Shown: positions 39,026 to 53,975 of the stretch, in pieces
Position numbering within the stretch: the first letter of the stretch is position 1
How the letters are laid out: each line of letters begins with the position of its first letter
Assembly: GCA_022592435.1 (NCBI GenBank)
Contig: JABYQS010000016.1
Location: 360,222 to 424,221 of the forward strand
DNA: 64,000 nt
Source: Cerioporus squamosus
Taxonomy: Eukaryota; Basidiomycota; Agaricomycetes; Polyporales; Polyporaceae
Reading direction: 5' to 3'
The notes under the pieces: model-generated
Told to the model about the DNA's origin: nothing
Database searches by the model: none
What the model saw: only the letters and a program-made list of their open reading frames with translations
Program-made: the position numbers and the translations under genes

Positions 39026-40720
39026 CTAGATGGTCGTATATAATGCTTGTAAGAAGTGTTCGACCCGCTGGTTAGGATCTACATGCCTGCATCTCTCCAA
39101 TATATCACCCTCCAGTTCCCCCTGCTTAAACAAGTCACCTAGGGCCACGGCAAAAGTGTAGACCTCGCTCGCCTCGATAGCGCGAGGGACATCTTTCCAG
39201 TGGTCATACGGGTAATCGCGCTGCCGCAGTGGGACCAGAGGCTAGGCTCCGGACTGAGAAGGCTCATAACGAAGCCGACCGTCATCAGCGACGACTACAG
39301 TGCAGTCGGCATGTAGCTCTGGCGGGGCTCCTTCCTCGTTGGTGCGACACTGCTCGGAGTCGATGAAGATAGTGTTGTCGTGCTCGTCAAGTACCAAATT
39401 GTTGAGTTTGATGTCGCCGTGGTAAGTTTGCGCGACATGGTGAATATGGCGGAGTGCGCTAGACATCTGATATGCCCACTGCTTCAACATCAGCAAATGG
39501 GGGTCACTTCTAAAACCTCTAAAACCTCTAAAAAATACCTTAAGAGGTGTTAGAGGTTAGTTCAAAAATGTTCCAGGGAGGAACTTTCAATCTCACTGAA
39601 ATGTGTTTTAATTACATCTGACGGTATCAAGAATTTACCCAAACCAACAAAACCTCTAGGACCTCTAAGCCTCTAACACCTCTAAATTAGAGGTTTTAGA
39701 TGTTTTAGAGGTGACCCCCTTTTGCTGATGAAGCGTTGTGACAGGACGACCACTTCACTATCTACCATGTCCGCTATGCATCCACCAGGACAATACTTGA
39801 GAGCGAACCCACATACAATGATCTCGCTATTGAACTTGCGAGTGATGTAAGCGAGTGTGGTGACAATGTTGGGATGTGGAGGAATTGCACGTAAGATGTC
39901 CATCTCGTGGATGACCGCCTCGCCAATGACAGACAAACCGGACGGTGATGTCACCATAGCAATGGTCGGCACGCACTGCGAGACCACGAGGGTGTTATTC
40001 GGGAGGGTGACGAGCATGACGTCTCTACTGCCCGTGCTGAAGACCTCGATTGCTTGGAGGCTGGTTATGTCGATGTATAGAACACTTACGCTTGCGGAGA
40101 ACTGCGAAGCAGACCTGAGCGGTAGCCGTTGCAGCCACGAGGATTGAGAGTCGAGGAAGACATTGGGAAGCCCTGGTCGCAACATGACCGAGTCATTTGT
40201 GGAGGATGCGAGGAAGACGGGGAAGTAGGGTGCCAACTGGAGGGTATCAGGGGCAAGGTTGGCCAGGGCGGGGAACAGGTGCTCGAGAATGAAGTGATTG
40301 ACAGAGGCTCGGTACGAAACCATGTCCTTGATACCAGATGGATCGGTGTTCGATCGCAGGAAGGCATTCTCCGCGGCGGCCGTGTATGTGGTGTTCTCCA
40401 TCCACAGAATATGTATCATTTTAGTTCTCGCCAGAGTGGCCACTGCAGAGAATGTGCAGCGGATGGTCATGACCAAAATCGGGCAGAGTTCGTCCTCATA
40501 CCACCACTCGATGAGGTCAAACTTGACTGGATCAACAGTCAGACTGCTCAGCAATGATGGTGTCTCCAGAATCCGAGCCTACATAAGAGAGCATGAGCAA
40601 ATGGACCTGCAGTATTCGATATGTGAGACACACCATTGCCAGCTCAATGAGGATGTAGGGAACAAGGCTTGGGGAGGGTGCGAGAGGGAGAAGCAGTGAT
40701 TGCCCTTCGCCATGGCCCAT
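39026..40720 (-). pseudogene. Protein-kinase-like gene broken by a stop and a MITE
   Basis: Exon 1 is 40634-40720 (MGHGEGQSLLLPLAPSPSLV). Exon 2 starts at 40578 and runs into a kinase fold, with the helix HEMDILRAIPPHPNIVTTLA and hinge ALKYCPGG. The catalytic loop reads YHGDIKLNNLVLD and the metal-binding site FIDSEQ instead of DFG, as in many basidiomycete kinase-like proteins. Two lesions are plain. A 237-base inverted-repeat element interrupts the helix between SQRF and LKQWAYQM; taking it out leaves the frame unbroken. An in-frame TAG at 39242-39244 is followed, still in frame, by 71 further codons of good kinase sequence (DHWKDVPRAIEASEVYTFAV) to a natural stop at 39026. The original protein was therefore longer. 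Some additional small intron near 40090-40150 is possible. Confidence 0.7.
39491..39727. mobile_element. MITE-like element with long terminal inverted repeats
   Basis: The left end reads cagcaaatgggggtcac and the right end is its reverse complement with one difference. The match goes on through repeated cctctaaaa units for more than 35 bases. The flanks show the two bases at on both sides (39489-39490 and 39728-39729). There is no open frame inside, so it is non-autonomous. The interior has several acctcta heptamers. It is far more AT-rich than the kinase-like gene it splits. Confidence 0.8.
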
Positions 40721-41297
40721 GCCGGGTGAACTTGTGTGCGGTTGTTTGACACCGTAGGCATACGCGCCTGAGTCCTGACACTAGTGCTCTTCTCCTTGTC
40801 TTCTCCACCGCATGGGCGCGAGCTAGTAACAACTGCCAGGACCCCGGCCTGTGCATTCGTGTATTGTGACAGATGCGCACTTAGATGTCCCGTTTCACCA
40901 TCTCCCTGGCCCGCTCCTGGCATCATCTCATTGGCACCTCAGAACGAGGCCGCAGGCGTACGCACGAAAACCTGGGGGAAAATATGCAAAAACCCACAGC
41001 TGTCCAAGACGACTCCCGCCGTCCCACACTCCACTCGTGCGCCACCAGAGACTAGCACCGGCATGTCAGGACGTGCTCCTGTTCACCACGGTGACTCGTG
41101 AGCGAAGTACAATAGGCGTGCAAATCCGGAGTGTAGAGTGTAGAGCACGCAGGGCAGGGTACCGGAATACTGCTGGTACGTCACCCTCCTGGAGAGCAGC
41201 CCCCAGCCGTCTACAAGAGACGGACTTATGTCAGTATTCTGGTAGCCGGGAAAAATGGCGGCACCAGGTATGCACCTGCTGGGAGGTAAGTGTGTGA
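40721..41297. other. Intergenic stretch upstream of the kinase-like pseudogene
   Basis: It presumably holds the former promoter of the minus-strand kinase-like gene. No gene was recognised. Confidence 0.4.
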
Positions 41298-42059
41298 CTA
41301 CGCATGAAGAGCATTGAGCTGTTCGAATGTTTGGATGTGCAGCGGCGGGGTGTCCTTGCACAACGCAAAGGTGTACATGTGAATGAAGAAGTCGGCGAAG
41401 ACCGAGATCTGAGCATGTCCGGTTTTGTTGCACAGATAGGACACAAAGTTCCATGGCTGACGCAATGCATTGTCATAGAGGGTGGCCGCGTTTCATTGCA
41501 AGCGTGTTAGCATTGCGAGCATGCGCAAGCGAGGAAGCTCAAGGGAGAGGGCTTCACATTGGAACAGGACGTGGGTCTCATCCGAGACCACGAGACAGGT
41601 GCGGCGGCAACAGAAGCGACACACGCGGAAGTCTTGGAATCTGGAGCATATGGTCTGGATGGCGTAGGGGTGTTCACTCACAACCAGTCGTGCCATCGCA
41701 CATCGGCAGTCCGGCGTGAGGTAAAGGTAGGTAGGCATGTGCAATAGCGTGCTGAGAGGGGGGAGGTGCGGCCATTGTGACGCGTGTATCGCATTCAGTA
41801 TGGACATGCACGGTGAAGTGCAAATGGAGTGCAGCAAGGACGAGGCCAGGGAGTGCTGTAAGTCGGCCATGAGCGCAGTAACTGTCGCCGGGGTGGGGCG
41901 GAGAATGCGCGCACCTGAACGGGGACCGGGAGGGTACGGAGTACTAGTGCCCAGACGAGGTCGTTCCACCAGGAGGGCCGGCCGCGACATGGAAGGCCTC
42001 ATTGAATGCGGCATATGGTATAACGGGGCGCTGTGTAGTAAGCTGATCATGAGAACCAT
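41298..42059 (-). mobile_element. Remnant of a non-LTR retrotransposon reverse transcriptase (C-terminal part)
   Basis: A minus-strand frame from about 42059 to 41493 reads like the C-terminal third of a LINE-type polyprotein. A leucine-rich stretch (MADLQHSLASSLLHSI) is followed by the zinc-binding pattern CRFCC, then SDETHVLFQC, that is C-x2-C with a later H-x4-C. This is the arrangement of the reverse-transcriptase zinc-binding domain. A further fragment (FADFFIHMYTFALCKDTPPL, ending at the stop 41298) fits the extreme end of such proteins. Frames are broken between pieces, and the polymerase core is absent, so it is a dead 5'-truncated copy. The identification rests on the zinc pattern and general look, not on a full domain. 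Confidence 0.45.
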
Positions 42060-42574
42060 ACGTCAAGTGCGGGTCGACTTGCGCCATATAGAGAGTGCGA
42101 GCAATTCGAGGAGGCATGCTGCCGATGTACGCCTCGAGGGAGAGCGTGACATTGGCTACATGCTACTTCCGTGCTGCGCTCGCCTTGTTGGCTCGGTGCG
42201 GTTGGAAGATGTGACTCGTGAACATAGAGACGGGTGCAGGATCCTCCCAGTAACTTTAAGGCGGCATTGATACGTGCTTTGGAGGATTGTGTAACCCGCC
42301 GCTGCTGTTCGCGTCGCTCTTCCCAATATCGAAGCTGAGCAGGGGTTCGTCTTGTAAGCCTCAGGTAGGCAGCGAACCCATCAACGTTGTGGATTCGAGG
42401 GTTGTTGGTTTCTCGTGGTGTTTGAGGGAACGAGTGGGAGGTGTCTCGAACGCCTGAGCGCGCGCGTGGGAGCCAAGGCGCGAGCTCAATGTCGCGCGCG
42501 CGCCAGCACCGACGACGTCTTCCTCCTAGTCTCTTACGACCACCTCCCCTCTCTCCAAGCTAACCTCCGCCAAA
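42060..42574. other. Upstream region of the Mtf2-like gene
   Basis: No gene was seen. The last 100 bases before the ATG are pyrimidine-rich (ctcttacgaccacctcccct), as is common before fungal transcription starts. Confidence 0.45.
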
Positions 42575-43914
42575 ATGCTTGCTGCGAGGGTCTCTTCCTC
42601 TCTCACTACTCGTTGCCTGTCAGGTATGTGACCTGCAAACTTCCGTACGCCCGTCGCTGACACTCACCTCCTCAGCTTCTCTTCCGAGTGCGGAGGGCAT
42701 CATGGCGGTGGGTACGCGCCAGCAACGCTACTCCACAGCGTCGAGGTGCGTGAACGGATGCAACATCTCCGTGTTCAGTACTCATTGCTGCTCTGTTCAG
42801 CTCCTCGTCCTCGGCGTCCATATTCTCTCCGGAGGCATCCCCATGGGACAACATCTTCGAAGACGTCAAAAAATCCGCTGTTACCACACAGCCGTCCACC
42901 GCCAACGTCCGCAGTCTCAAGTACCACCCTGCAGGCCATGGCGAGGGCTCAAGACAACACCGTGCAATCTCCATGACCCAGCGCGAGAGTCAAGCGATTG
43001 CCGGCATGTTCAACACACTTTTCGATGCCAACGCCGCAGTAGGCTCGCAAGGCGCTGCGGGCGTCGGGCAGCACTCGTCGTCTACGATGAACAGCTTGTT
43101 TAGCCGTCTCCGTCATGCGAAGCGGCCCCGGTGGACGTCCGAGGTGGACGAGGAGCTCGACCGCAAGAAGGAGGAGATGGAGCTGTGCGAGACCGACCTA
43201 CAGCTGCTGGAGTGGGCCATGCGCGAGGTATTTGGTGAGTCTCAGCGCTATGAGGAGGCAGCCCGGCGTGCTCTCGAGGACGTCGAGGGTGACTCCCCCG
43301 CCGCGAAGAACCACTCTACCCGCAAGCTGGGCGCGCTCCAGCTCCAGCCCGCTTTCTACCCCCACCTCCTCGCTGCCCTCATGCGCACCTTCCGGGACAA
43401 GTACAAGGACCCGCATCTCGCCCTGGCGATGTTCGAGCACGCGCGCAGTCTGTCCGTCGCCTCCTTCGTCTACGGGTGCACGACGCCCGCGTACAACGAG
43501 CTCATCGAGACGCGCTGGCGGTGCTTCCGCGACCTGCGCGGAGCCTGCGATGCCCTTGAGGAGATGCGGGTCAACGGCATTGAGATGGACAATCGCACGC
43601 GTTTACTCGCGGAGACCATTCGGCGCGAGGTCGGCGAGCGCACGCTTTGGCAGGAGGAGAGCTGGATCGGCTCCGGCGAAGTCTGGGAGATGGTCGGCCG
43701 CCTCGAACGCCTCGCTGTCCACAAGCGGACGAGGCAGGCGGACGAGCAGAAGCAGAAGCGCGAGCGTGTGTTCACGCGCAGGCGGAGGTGGTCGTCGGAC
43801 GCGGAGACGTGGAAGGTGAAGGCGATGGATATGAGCACACGGGACAACTGGACTTTCGACAAGTGGACTGGTCCGGCGCGCACTGGGCCAGGGAAAACGA
43901 GGATGCGCAACTAG
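42575..43914 (+). CDS. Mtf2-like mitochondrial protein
   Basis: Three exons (42575-42623, 42676-42745, 42801-43914) give 410 residues. The N-terminus (MLAARVSSSLTTRCLSA) is basic, Ser-rich and lacks acidic residues, which fits a mitochondrial targeting peptide. The C-terminal two thirds hold helical segments recognised as the fungal Mtf2 C-terminal domain: LQLLEWAMREVFGESQRYEE, YPHLLAALMRTFRDKYKDPH, FVYGCTTPAYNELIETRWRC and MRVNGIEMDNRTRLLAETI. Yeast Mtf2/Nam1 couples mitochondrial transcription to RNA processing and translation, and this protein likely acts on mitochondrial mRNA in the matrix. The paired helices resemble PPR-type repeats. The short first two exons carry only the targeting region, a frequent pattern. 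The C-terminus is rich in Arg and Lys. Confidence 0.7.
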
Positions 43915-44077
43915 TCGTGCTCCTCACGCTTGGACGGGGGATGAGTGCTTTAGACCGCGGGCGGCGCGGGTATCGCTTTCCATATGCATGCTTACACTGT
44001 CCAGACATATATTACACTGTAGAGTACAATAATCACGACAAAATGATAGACCCAGGGAGGAAATCTACATAGCACGG

Positions 44078-48569
<4,492 letters not shown>

Positions 48570-48809
48570 GACGGAGTGAAGGGGGCATGAACGGTGGCGG
48601 GAGGTCGTGGCTCGCGCGCGAGGCTCGCGTCGCGCTCACCAGCGCTTCGCGACGCGTTCGCATCACGTGCGCTCCTCTCGAAGATAAGATAAGATTGGGG
48701 GACGCGCGGCAAAGCCCGACTTACGCGTCCCAACGCGTGTCGCGACCAAGGTCCAGGACGCGCCTTCAGCTCCTCGTCTTCACCTCCGCCACCAACACCA
48801 CCCTCAACC
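48570..48809. promoter_or_regulatory. Bidirectional promoter between SMC3 and PRE1
   Basis: Only 240 bases separate the two divergent start codons, so the genes must share promoter DNA. It is GC-rich with many CG pairs (tcgcgcgcgaggctcgcgtc) and no clear TATA box. The end beside PRE1 is rich in C and short of G (cctccgccaccaacaccacc). Confidence 0.65.
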
Positions 48810-49499
48810 ATGGATATCTCGTTCGCACTGACGGGGAAGGGCTACGTTATCGTTGCCTCCGACACGACGGCCGCACGGTCCATCGTGAAGATGAAAGTCG
48901 ACGAGGACAAGATCAAGGTGCTCAGCCCGCATCTGCTTATGGCGTACTCTGGCGAGCCTGGTACGATACAATCACTCTCTCAGGGACGTTTGCTCATTCA
49001 GTCGCAGGCGACACGGTGCAGTTCGCAGAGTACGTTGAACGGAACATCCGTCTGTACACGATTCGCAACACGCACGCCCTGCGCCCGCCTGCGGCTGCGT
49101 CATGGATCCGTCGCACGCTTGCGGACTCTCTGCGTTCGCGGCGACCATACGCGGTGAACCTGCTTATTGGCGGGTACGACACGAGCACGCACACGCCGCA
49201 CCTGTACTGGGTGGATTACCTCGGGACGATGACGGAGGTGCCATTCGGTGCTCACGGGTATGGAGCGTACTTTGGGTTGAGTTTGCTTGATCGGTGCGTC
49301 TATGCGTCTAATAAAGACGGAGAGTGTACTGAATATGATTCTGACGAGCAGGTATCACAACCCGGAGGCGTCGCTGGAGGAAGGACTTGCGACGCTGCGG
49401 AGATGCCTTGACGAGGTTGCGAAGCGATTGGTGGTGACGCCTGAGAAGTACAAGGTGAAGGTGGTGGACAAGGATGGGGTGCGGGAGGTAGAGATCTGA
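48810..49499 (+). CDS. PRE1: Proteasome subunit beta type-2 (beta-4, Pre1 type)
   Basis: Three exons (48810-48960, 49008-49293, 49352-49499) give 194 residues. The start MDISFALTGKGYVIVASDTT without a propeptide, and without an N-terminal catalytic threonine after processing, marks the non-catalytic beta-4 subunit of the 20S core. Family segments are KVLSPHLLMAYSGEPGD, FAEYVERNIRLYTIRN, NLLIGGYD, LYWVDYLGTM, HGYGAYFGLSLLDRYH and the end LEEGLATLRRCLDEVAKRL. The protein is part of the outer-facing wall of the beta ring in cytosol and nucleus. It is complete. Sharing a short promoter with SMC3 may link their expression, which is an inference from layout only. Confidence 0.95.
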
Positions 49500-50181
49500 G
49501 CTGTGGGTGTGTTGTGAGTGCTCTGAGGTTGACCGACATTGTTGGCTTCGTTGATGCGCTCGAAGCGTGTTGTACTATATCGACCATGGACAGAAAAGAT
49601 CACGGAAGCGCGAGCATTGGACTGACTGGGGACATGATGGCTGATTCGAATGCGAATCGGACGACTGGCACGCAGCTCGCTAAGAATAAGAGACCGCGCG
49701 TGCACAGGATGACAAGCCCGTGGTTGGTGTGCGTCGGACTCGGAGCGACGTCGGGCCAGAGCACCTATGCATGCACATCACGGCATGGCATTGGGTGCAC
49801 GGAGAGCGAGGCGGACACGTGACGGGTCCGGAGCGCGCGTGCTGCGTAATCGTAGGCGCCGAGAGTGGGCCGAGGAAATAGATATACTCGACTCTCGCGA
49901 GGGCGCGGTGGAGGAGCTCGCTGTTGTCGACGTCGTCGGTGGTGCCTGCTCCATCCTCGCCGCTCTTTTCTCTCTTGCCAGCCAGCGAGCATCCGTACCT
50001 CGCAGCCCTCTCTCCCCTTCCACCACCACACAGCCGCCGCCCTGAGAACAACGCGGACAATAGACTTCGGCCGGGTGCGCACAACAATACGCCTTGTCCT
50101 CGTGTACAATGCCCTCCTAACGTCCCCACAGCGCACATATAGCCCCCCAGACCGGCCCCTGCTGGTCGTCTCTTGCCCTTC
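49500..50181. other. Intergenic region PRE1 / TRP-like gene
   Basis: It holds the PRE1 terminator and the promoter of the membrane protein gene. Frames on both strands are open because of GC content; none shows a domain. Confidence 0.5.
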
Positions 50182-52631
50182 ATGTTCTCCGTCGCCCGGC
50201 TGCGACGCGCACTTGCGCCCCTTCTTCTTCTCGCCCCCGCCCTTGTCCACGCACGCGACCAAGTTTTCTGTAAGTGTCTCCCGCTCTTTCCCCTCCTCGC
50301 GTCCTTAACTCGTCTCCTGCAAAAGTCACGTCTTCCGTCACGTACTGCGACCCTCCAGAATCCCTCCTCATAGAGCAGTTCGACATAGCCTACTATGCAA
50401 AGAACCAGTCTATTGTCTTCAACATCTCCGCAGCGAGCGTCGTACGTCTTCCTCTCTCTCCTTTACCAGATCAGCCATCTCACAATCCCTCAGGATCCAA
50501 ATACAAATGTCGTCGCAAATCTCTTCCTTAATATATACGGCATGAACCCTGTTAATGTCTCCATCGACATCTGTTCCCTCTTCGGAGGTGCCCTCTGCCC
50601 ACTCCCCCTCTATACCTTCAACGGATCAGACTCCATCACCCTCCCGGACTCCATCGACATCAACTCCCATCTCCCTGCCATCGCCTATACCATCCCCGAC
50701 ATCGAGGCCTATGCCCAGCTCACCCTCACTGATGTCAAGTCCGGCGCCGTCAAGGCCTGCATCCAGACAACCCTCTCCAATGGCTGGTCAACACACCAGT
50801 ATGGCGTCGAGTGGGCCACAGCCAGCATAGCCCTTCTAGCTCTCGCGCTCGCCATCTGGCAATCAGTCGTCGATGGCCCCCCCTCGCCCTCGCCCCAATC
50901 CGTCTCGTCGACCTTATGGCCCTCTTCCAGTCCATCGCTCTCTCCAGTTTCCTGGGTCTCAATTACCCCTCCATCTACCGCTCCTTCACCCTCAACTTTG
51001 CATGGGCTTTTGGCCTCTTCCCTGCGACCACCAATTCTCCTATGCAGCAGTCCATCAACCGCATGCGCCACCTCACCGGCGGCGACATGCTCAATGCCAG
51101 CGACAGCGGCGCCACCTCCTTCGTCAACCGTAAGTTGAGCCCCTACAACTCGGCCAACTTCGTCCTCCCCGAGGCGCTTTCCACGTCCCTCTCCTCGCTG
51201 CACGCCGACCTTGCCAGCTTCTCGGAGAGGTTTTCCAATTCCTTCTCCAACTCTTCATTCTCCCCCCAGGTCCTCGTTGGCGGAGACGTGGCCACCGTCA
51301 CTGACGGTTCCTCCAATGTGCTCGAGGCCGGCATTCCCATCTACACCAATTCGATTGGCATCGCGACCGCCAACGCGTTCATGACCATCTTCCTCATCGC
51401 CCTCATCTTCGCAGCGATCGTGCTCGGCGCCCTCGGTCTTGCTTATGCGATCCCCTTCGCACTCTCTCGGACAGAGTATGGCCGAAGGCACCCTGGTATC
51501 GCCGACTTCCGCGCTCAGTACCCCTCGTTCGCGCGCGCTTGGGGTATCCGTGCCGCGATGGTGTGCGCCACGCCGATCCTCGTTTTCACCTTCTACCAGT
51601 GGACTCTGAAGGACTCCTGGCTATCCGTGCTTCTCTCAGTTATTACTCTCGTCGCCCTTTCGACCGTTCTCCTCCATTCCGCCTTCCTTGCCGTCCGCTC
51701 ATCCCTCCCCATCCACAAGTGGTCCCATGCCGAGCCATCGTCTGGGGTCGCGCCATTCACGGCGCCCTATCGGCCGAATAGGGTGTACTATGTGATCCCT
51801 CTCTTGCTCGTCATGCTCATCAAGGCTCTCGTCACCGCGTTCGGGCACGCGCACGGCATGGTGCAAGTGATCTTCTTCGTTGTGCTGGAGTTCCTCCTCT
51901 TCCTCTCGCTCGTCATTCTCAAGCCACATCGCACGCGGGGTGCAGACGTCCTCTCGGGCTACCTCTGCATCACCCGGCTGGTGTGCAGCGGTCTGATGAT
52001 CGCGTTCGCAGAGTCCCTCGCAGTCAAGCCCATCCCGCGCGTCGCGATCGGCGCCATCTGCGCTGTGATCTTCGGCGTCGCTGTTGTCGTGATGTTCTTC
52101 AACATCCTTGTCAATATGGGCCTCTGGCGCCTCTTCGTCTACGCGGTCACCTGTGGCCGGCGCGGAGGGCGACGGGCACACACGGCGCTCTCCTCGCAGC
52201 CGAGCGACCCCTCCCTCGGGGAGAAGTCCGGCGACCTCGAGAAGCGAGACAAAGACAACGCGACAGTCAGGACCGGTCCGTCGCAGTACTTTGTTTCTCG
52301 TCCTAATAACCCATCACCCCCAAGCACAGTACCCAGTACGCCTCTGAGCGCGACGTCAAGTACGACCCTTGGCGAGACGCTCCCGCGGCGCTGGTCCTTC
52401 CAGCATTCTCGGCCGCCGTCCGTGTCGACGGACGCGCTGCACTCGCCCGCGTACACATACCGGACGTCGACTGCGTCGTCGCCAATCTCCGGCCAGCGGC
52501 ACAGCCGGAACATCTCTTCGTCGCTCCCTACGCCGTTAGAAGAGCCTCCACACACCCCGCTGCACTCACATCCGCTTCCACCGCTCCCGCCCTCCCCGCA
52601 CGCACACTACGAGCCGCACCGGGCAGTATAG
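50182..52631 (+). CDS. TRP-like/Flc-family membrane protein, one apparent frameshift
   Basis: Exons are about 50182-50269, 50326-50441 and 50494-52631. The product would be near 780 residues. A signal peptide (LRRALAPLLLLAPALVHA) leads into an ML-like lumenal domain with paired cysteines (TYCDPPESL, DICSLFGGALC, VKACIQTTL). Then come about nine membrane segments, for example ASIALLALALAIWQSV, TIFLIALIFAAIVLGALGLA and FFVVLEFLLFLSLVILK. A Ser/Pro-rich cytosolic tail ends the protein. This is the layout of fungal Flc/Pkd2-type TRP-like proteins, linked to calcium, cell wall integrity and ER or vacuole transport. Near 50878-50884 a run of seven C breaks the frame between the segments QSVVDG and LALAPIRLVDLM. 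One more C would join them. With no other lesion seen over 2 kb, an assembly error is likely. Confidence 0.8.
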
Positions 52632-53049
52632 ATAGAATCCGTACAGTCGTGTTTAGTAGTTCGTAGACCCACTGCATCATACTGCACATCGCATCGTCGT
52701 CGCATCGCATACTGATTCTGGCATCTGCTGCATCCACCACCACCACACATGCTACACACCACCACATCACTTCGGGGTCCGCATCGTAGCGTAGTCGCGC
52801 CGAGTCGCGCGTAGTAATATAGCCATGACCTCTGTCCCATTGTTCATTAGACTTGTCATTTTGTCATTTTTGTATATCTCGCAATCACATCCTCGCATCT
52901 TGATATAGCAGCTTCGGTGTTCGACAACCATCCTCGAGCTCCACTGGCGATGAGCAGAGGGTATCACGGCAGGCATCGCGGCGTCTCGGACGGTCCAAAA
53001 GGCATGACAATTCACCGGGCATCACTGCAGGGGACACATCCTTTCCGCC

Positions 53050-53082
53050 CTGGGGAAATGCTGGGGAAATGCTGGGGAAATG
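53050..53082. repeat. Tandem repeat, 11-base unit x3
   Basis: Three perfect head-to-tail copies of ctggggaaatg. Confidence 0.9.
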
Positions 53083-53487
53083 GTAACGTTGCTGAATCTC
53101 ATGAGATCAGATAAGTTACCTTTCTGAGACAGTAAGCCTTGAAGGAAAGTCTCATTTAGGGAGCTTTGGAGGGCTAATGCACCTTTTATGGCAAGTATAA
53201 GGGGGTTACATGCAAAGTTTCAAGTATAGCAAAGTGTTTACTCCCCATAATCCACTTTCTACGCCATCACTAACCCTGGAAAGGATGCTTTCTTTGCAGT
53301 GCATATATCTAACAAATAAATCTCAGATATGAAGGGCCGCTTTGGACGAAAATAATCGCTTTCACACATTCCTGGCAAATCATGAGTGAACACTCGGGAT
53401 TCTGCCTGATCACCCATGATCCTCGGGGATAACTCGGGATCACTGACGATCCCGATACATTGACTGCTTGTGCTTCGTATACTGAAC

Positions 53488-53712
53488 TCCTGATTCATTG
53501 TGAATCCTCGTCTAGAAGAGTGAATCACAATGTTTCCCTGTGAATCCCTGGCACACCCATGAACACTATGACTTCGGCCCTCACAGTGATTCACAGTGAT
53601 TCATAGTGAGTCGTTGCAGTGCTACATTGATTTCGTCAAGCACCCAAACTTCGTATTCATTAGTCTCCTTCATTTTCACAATGAACCATCGTGAATCATT
53701 GTGAATCACCAT
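53488..53712. repeat. Cluster of gtgaatca / tgattcac motifs
   Basis: About eight copies of the octamer or near copies occur in both orientations within 225 bases, for example cagtgattcacagtgattca near 53584 and gtgaatcattgtgaatcacc near 53690. It could be subterminal repeats of a transposon or a binding-site cluster. Confidence 0.55.
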
Positions 53713-53799
53713 GAGGCTGACTAAGGCAAGTAAACAAGAACTTGAGCAACATTGATTGTCCTTGATGAAGTCTGAACCTGTGAAGGCAAGTCGCAATGA

Positions 53800-53975
53800 C
53801 TAGCAGATGAGTGGACAACACGAGTCGTCAGTCAGTAGAGCAAAAGACTGTATAGCATAGACACAAGTACCTAGCAGATGAGTGGACAACACGAGCTACA
53901 AAGTACTTGTAAGTAAAGCATAAGTAAGCATAGGTAGGCAAGTACTTACTCCTCAGTCAGTAGAGCAAAAGACTG
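53800..53975. repeat. Two interleaved direct repeat pairs
   Basis: A 25-base repeat beginning ctagcagatgagtggacaac lies at 53800-53824 and 53871-53895. A 23-base repeat beginning tcagtcagtagagcaaaaga lies at 53828-53850 and 53953-53975. Both are perfect. Confidence 0.9.

Noticed and set aside
39491..39727. An ordinary intron of the kinase-like gene
   Set aside because: The ends are inverted repeats with cag/ctg borders rather than GT..AG, and the size is far above the local intron size.
40200..40720. Plus-strand frames opposite the kinase-like gene
   Set aside because: They are mirror frames of the better supported minus-strand kinase-like sequence.
53050..53082. A CRISPR-like or satellite array
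   Set aside because: Only three short tandem units without spacers.
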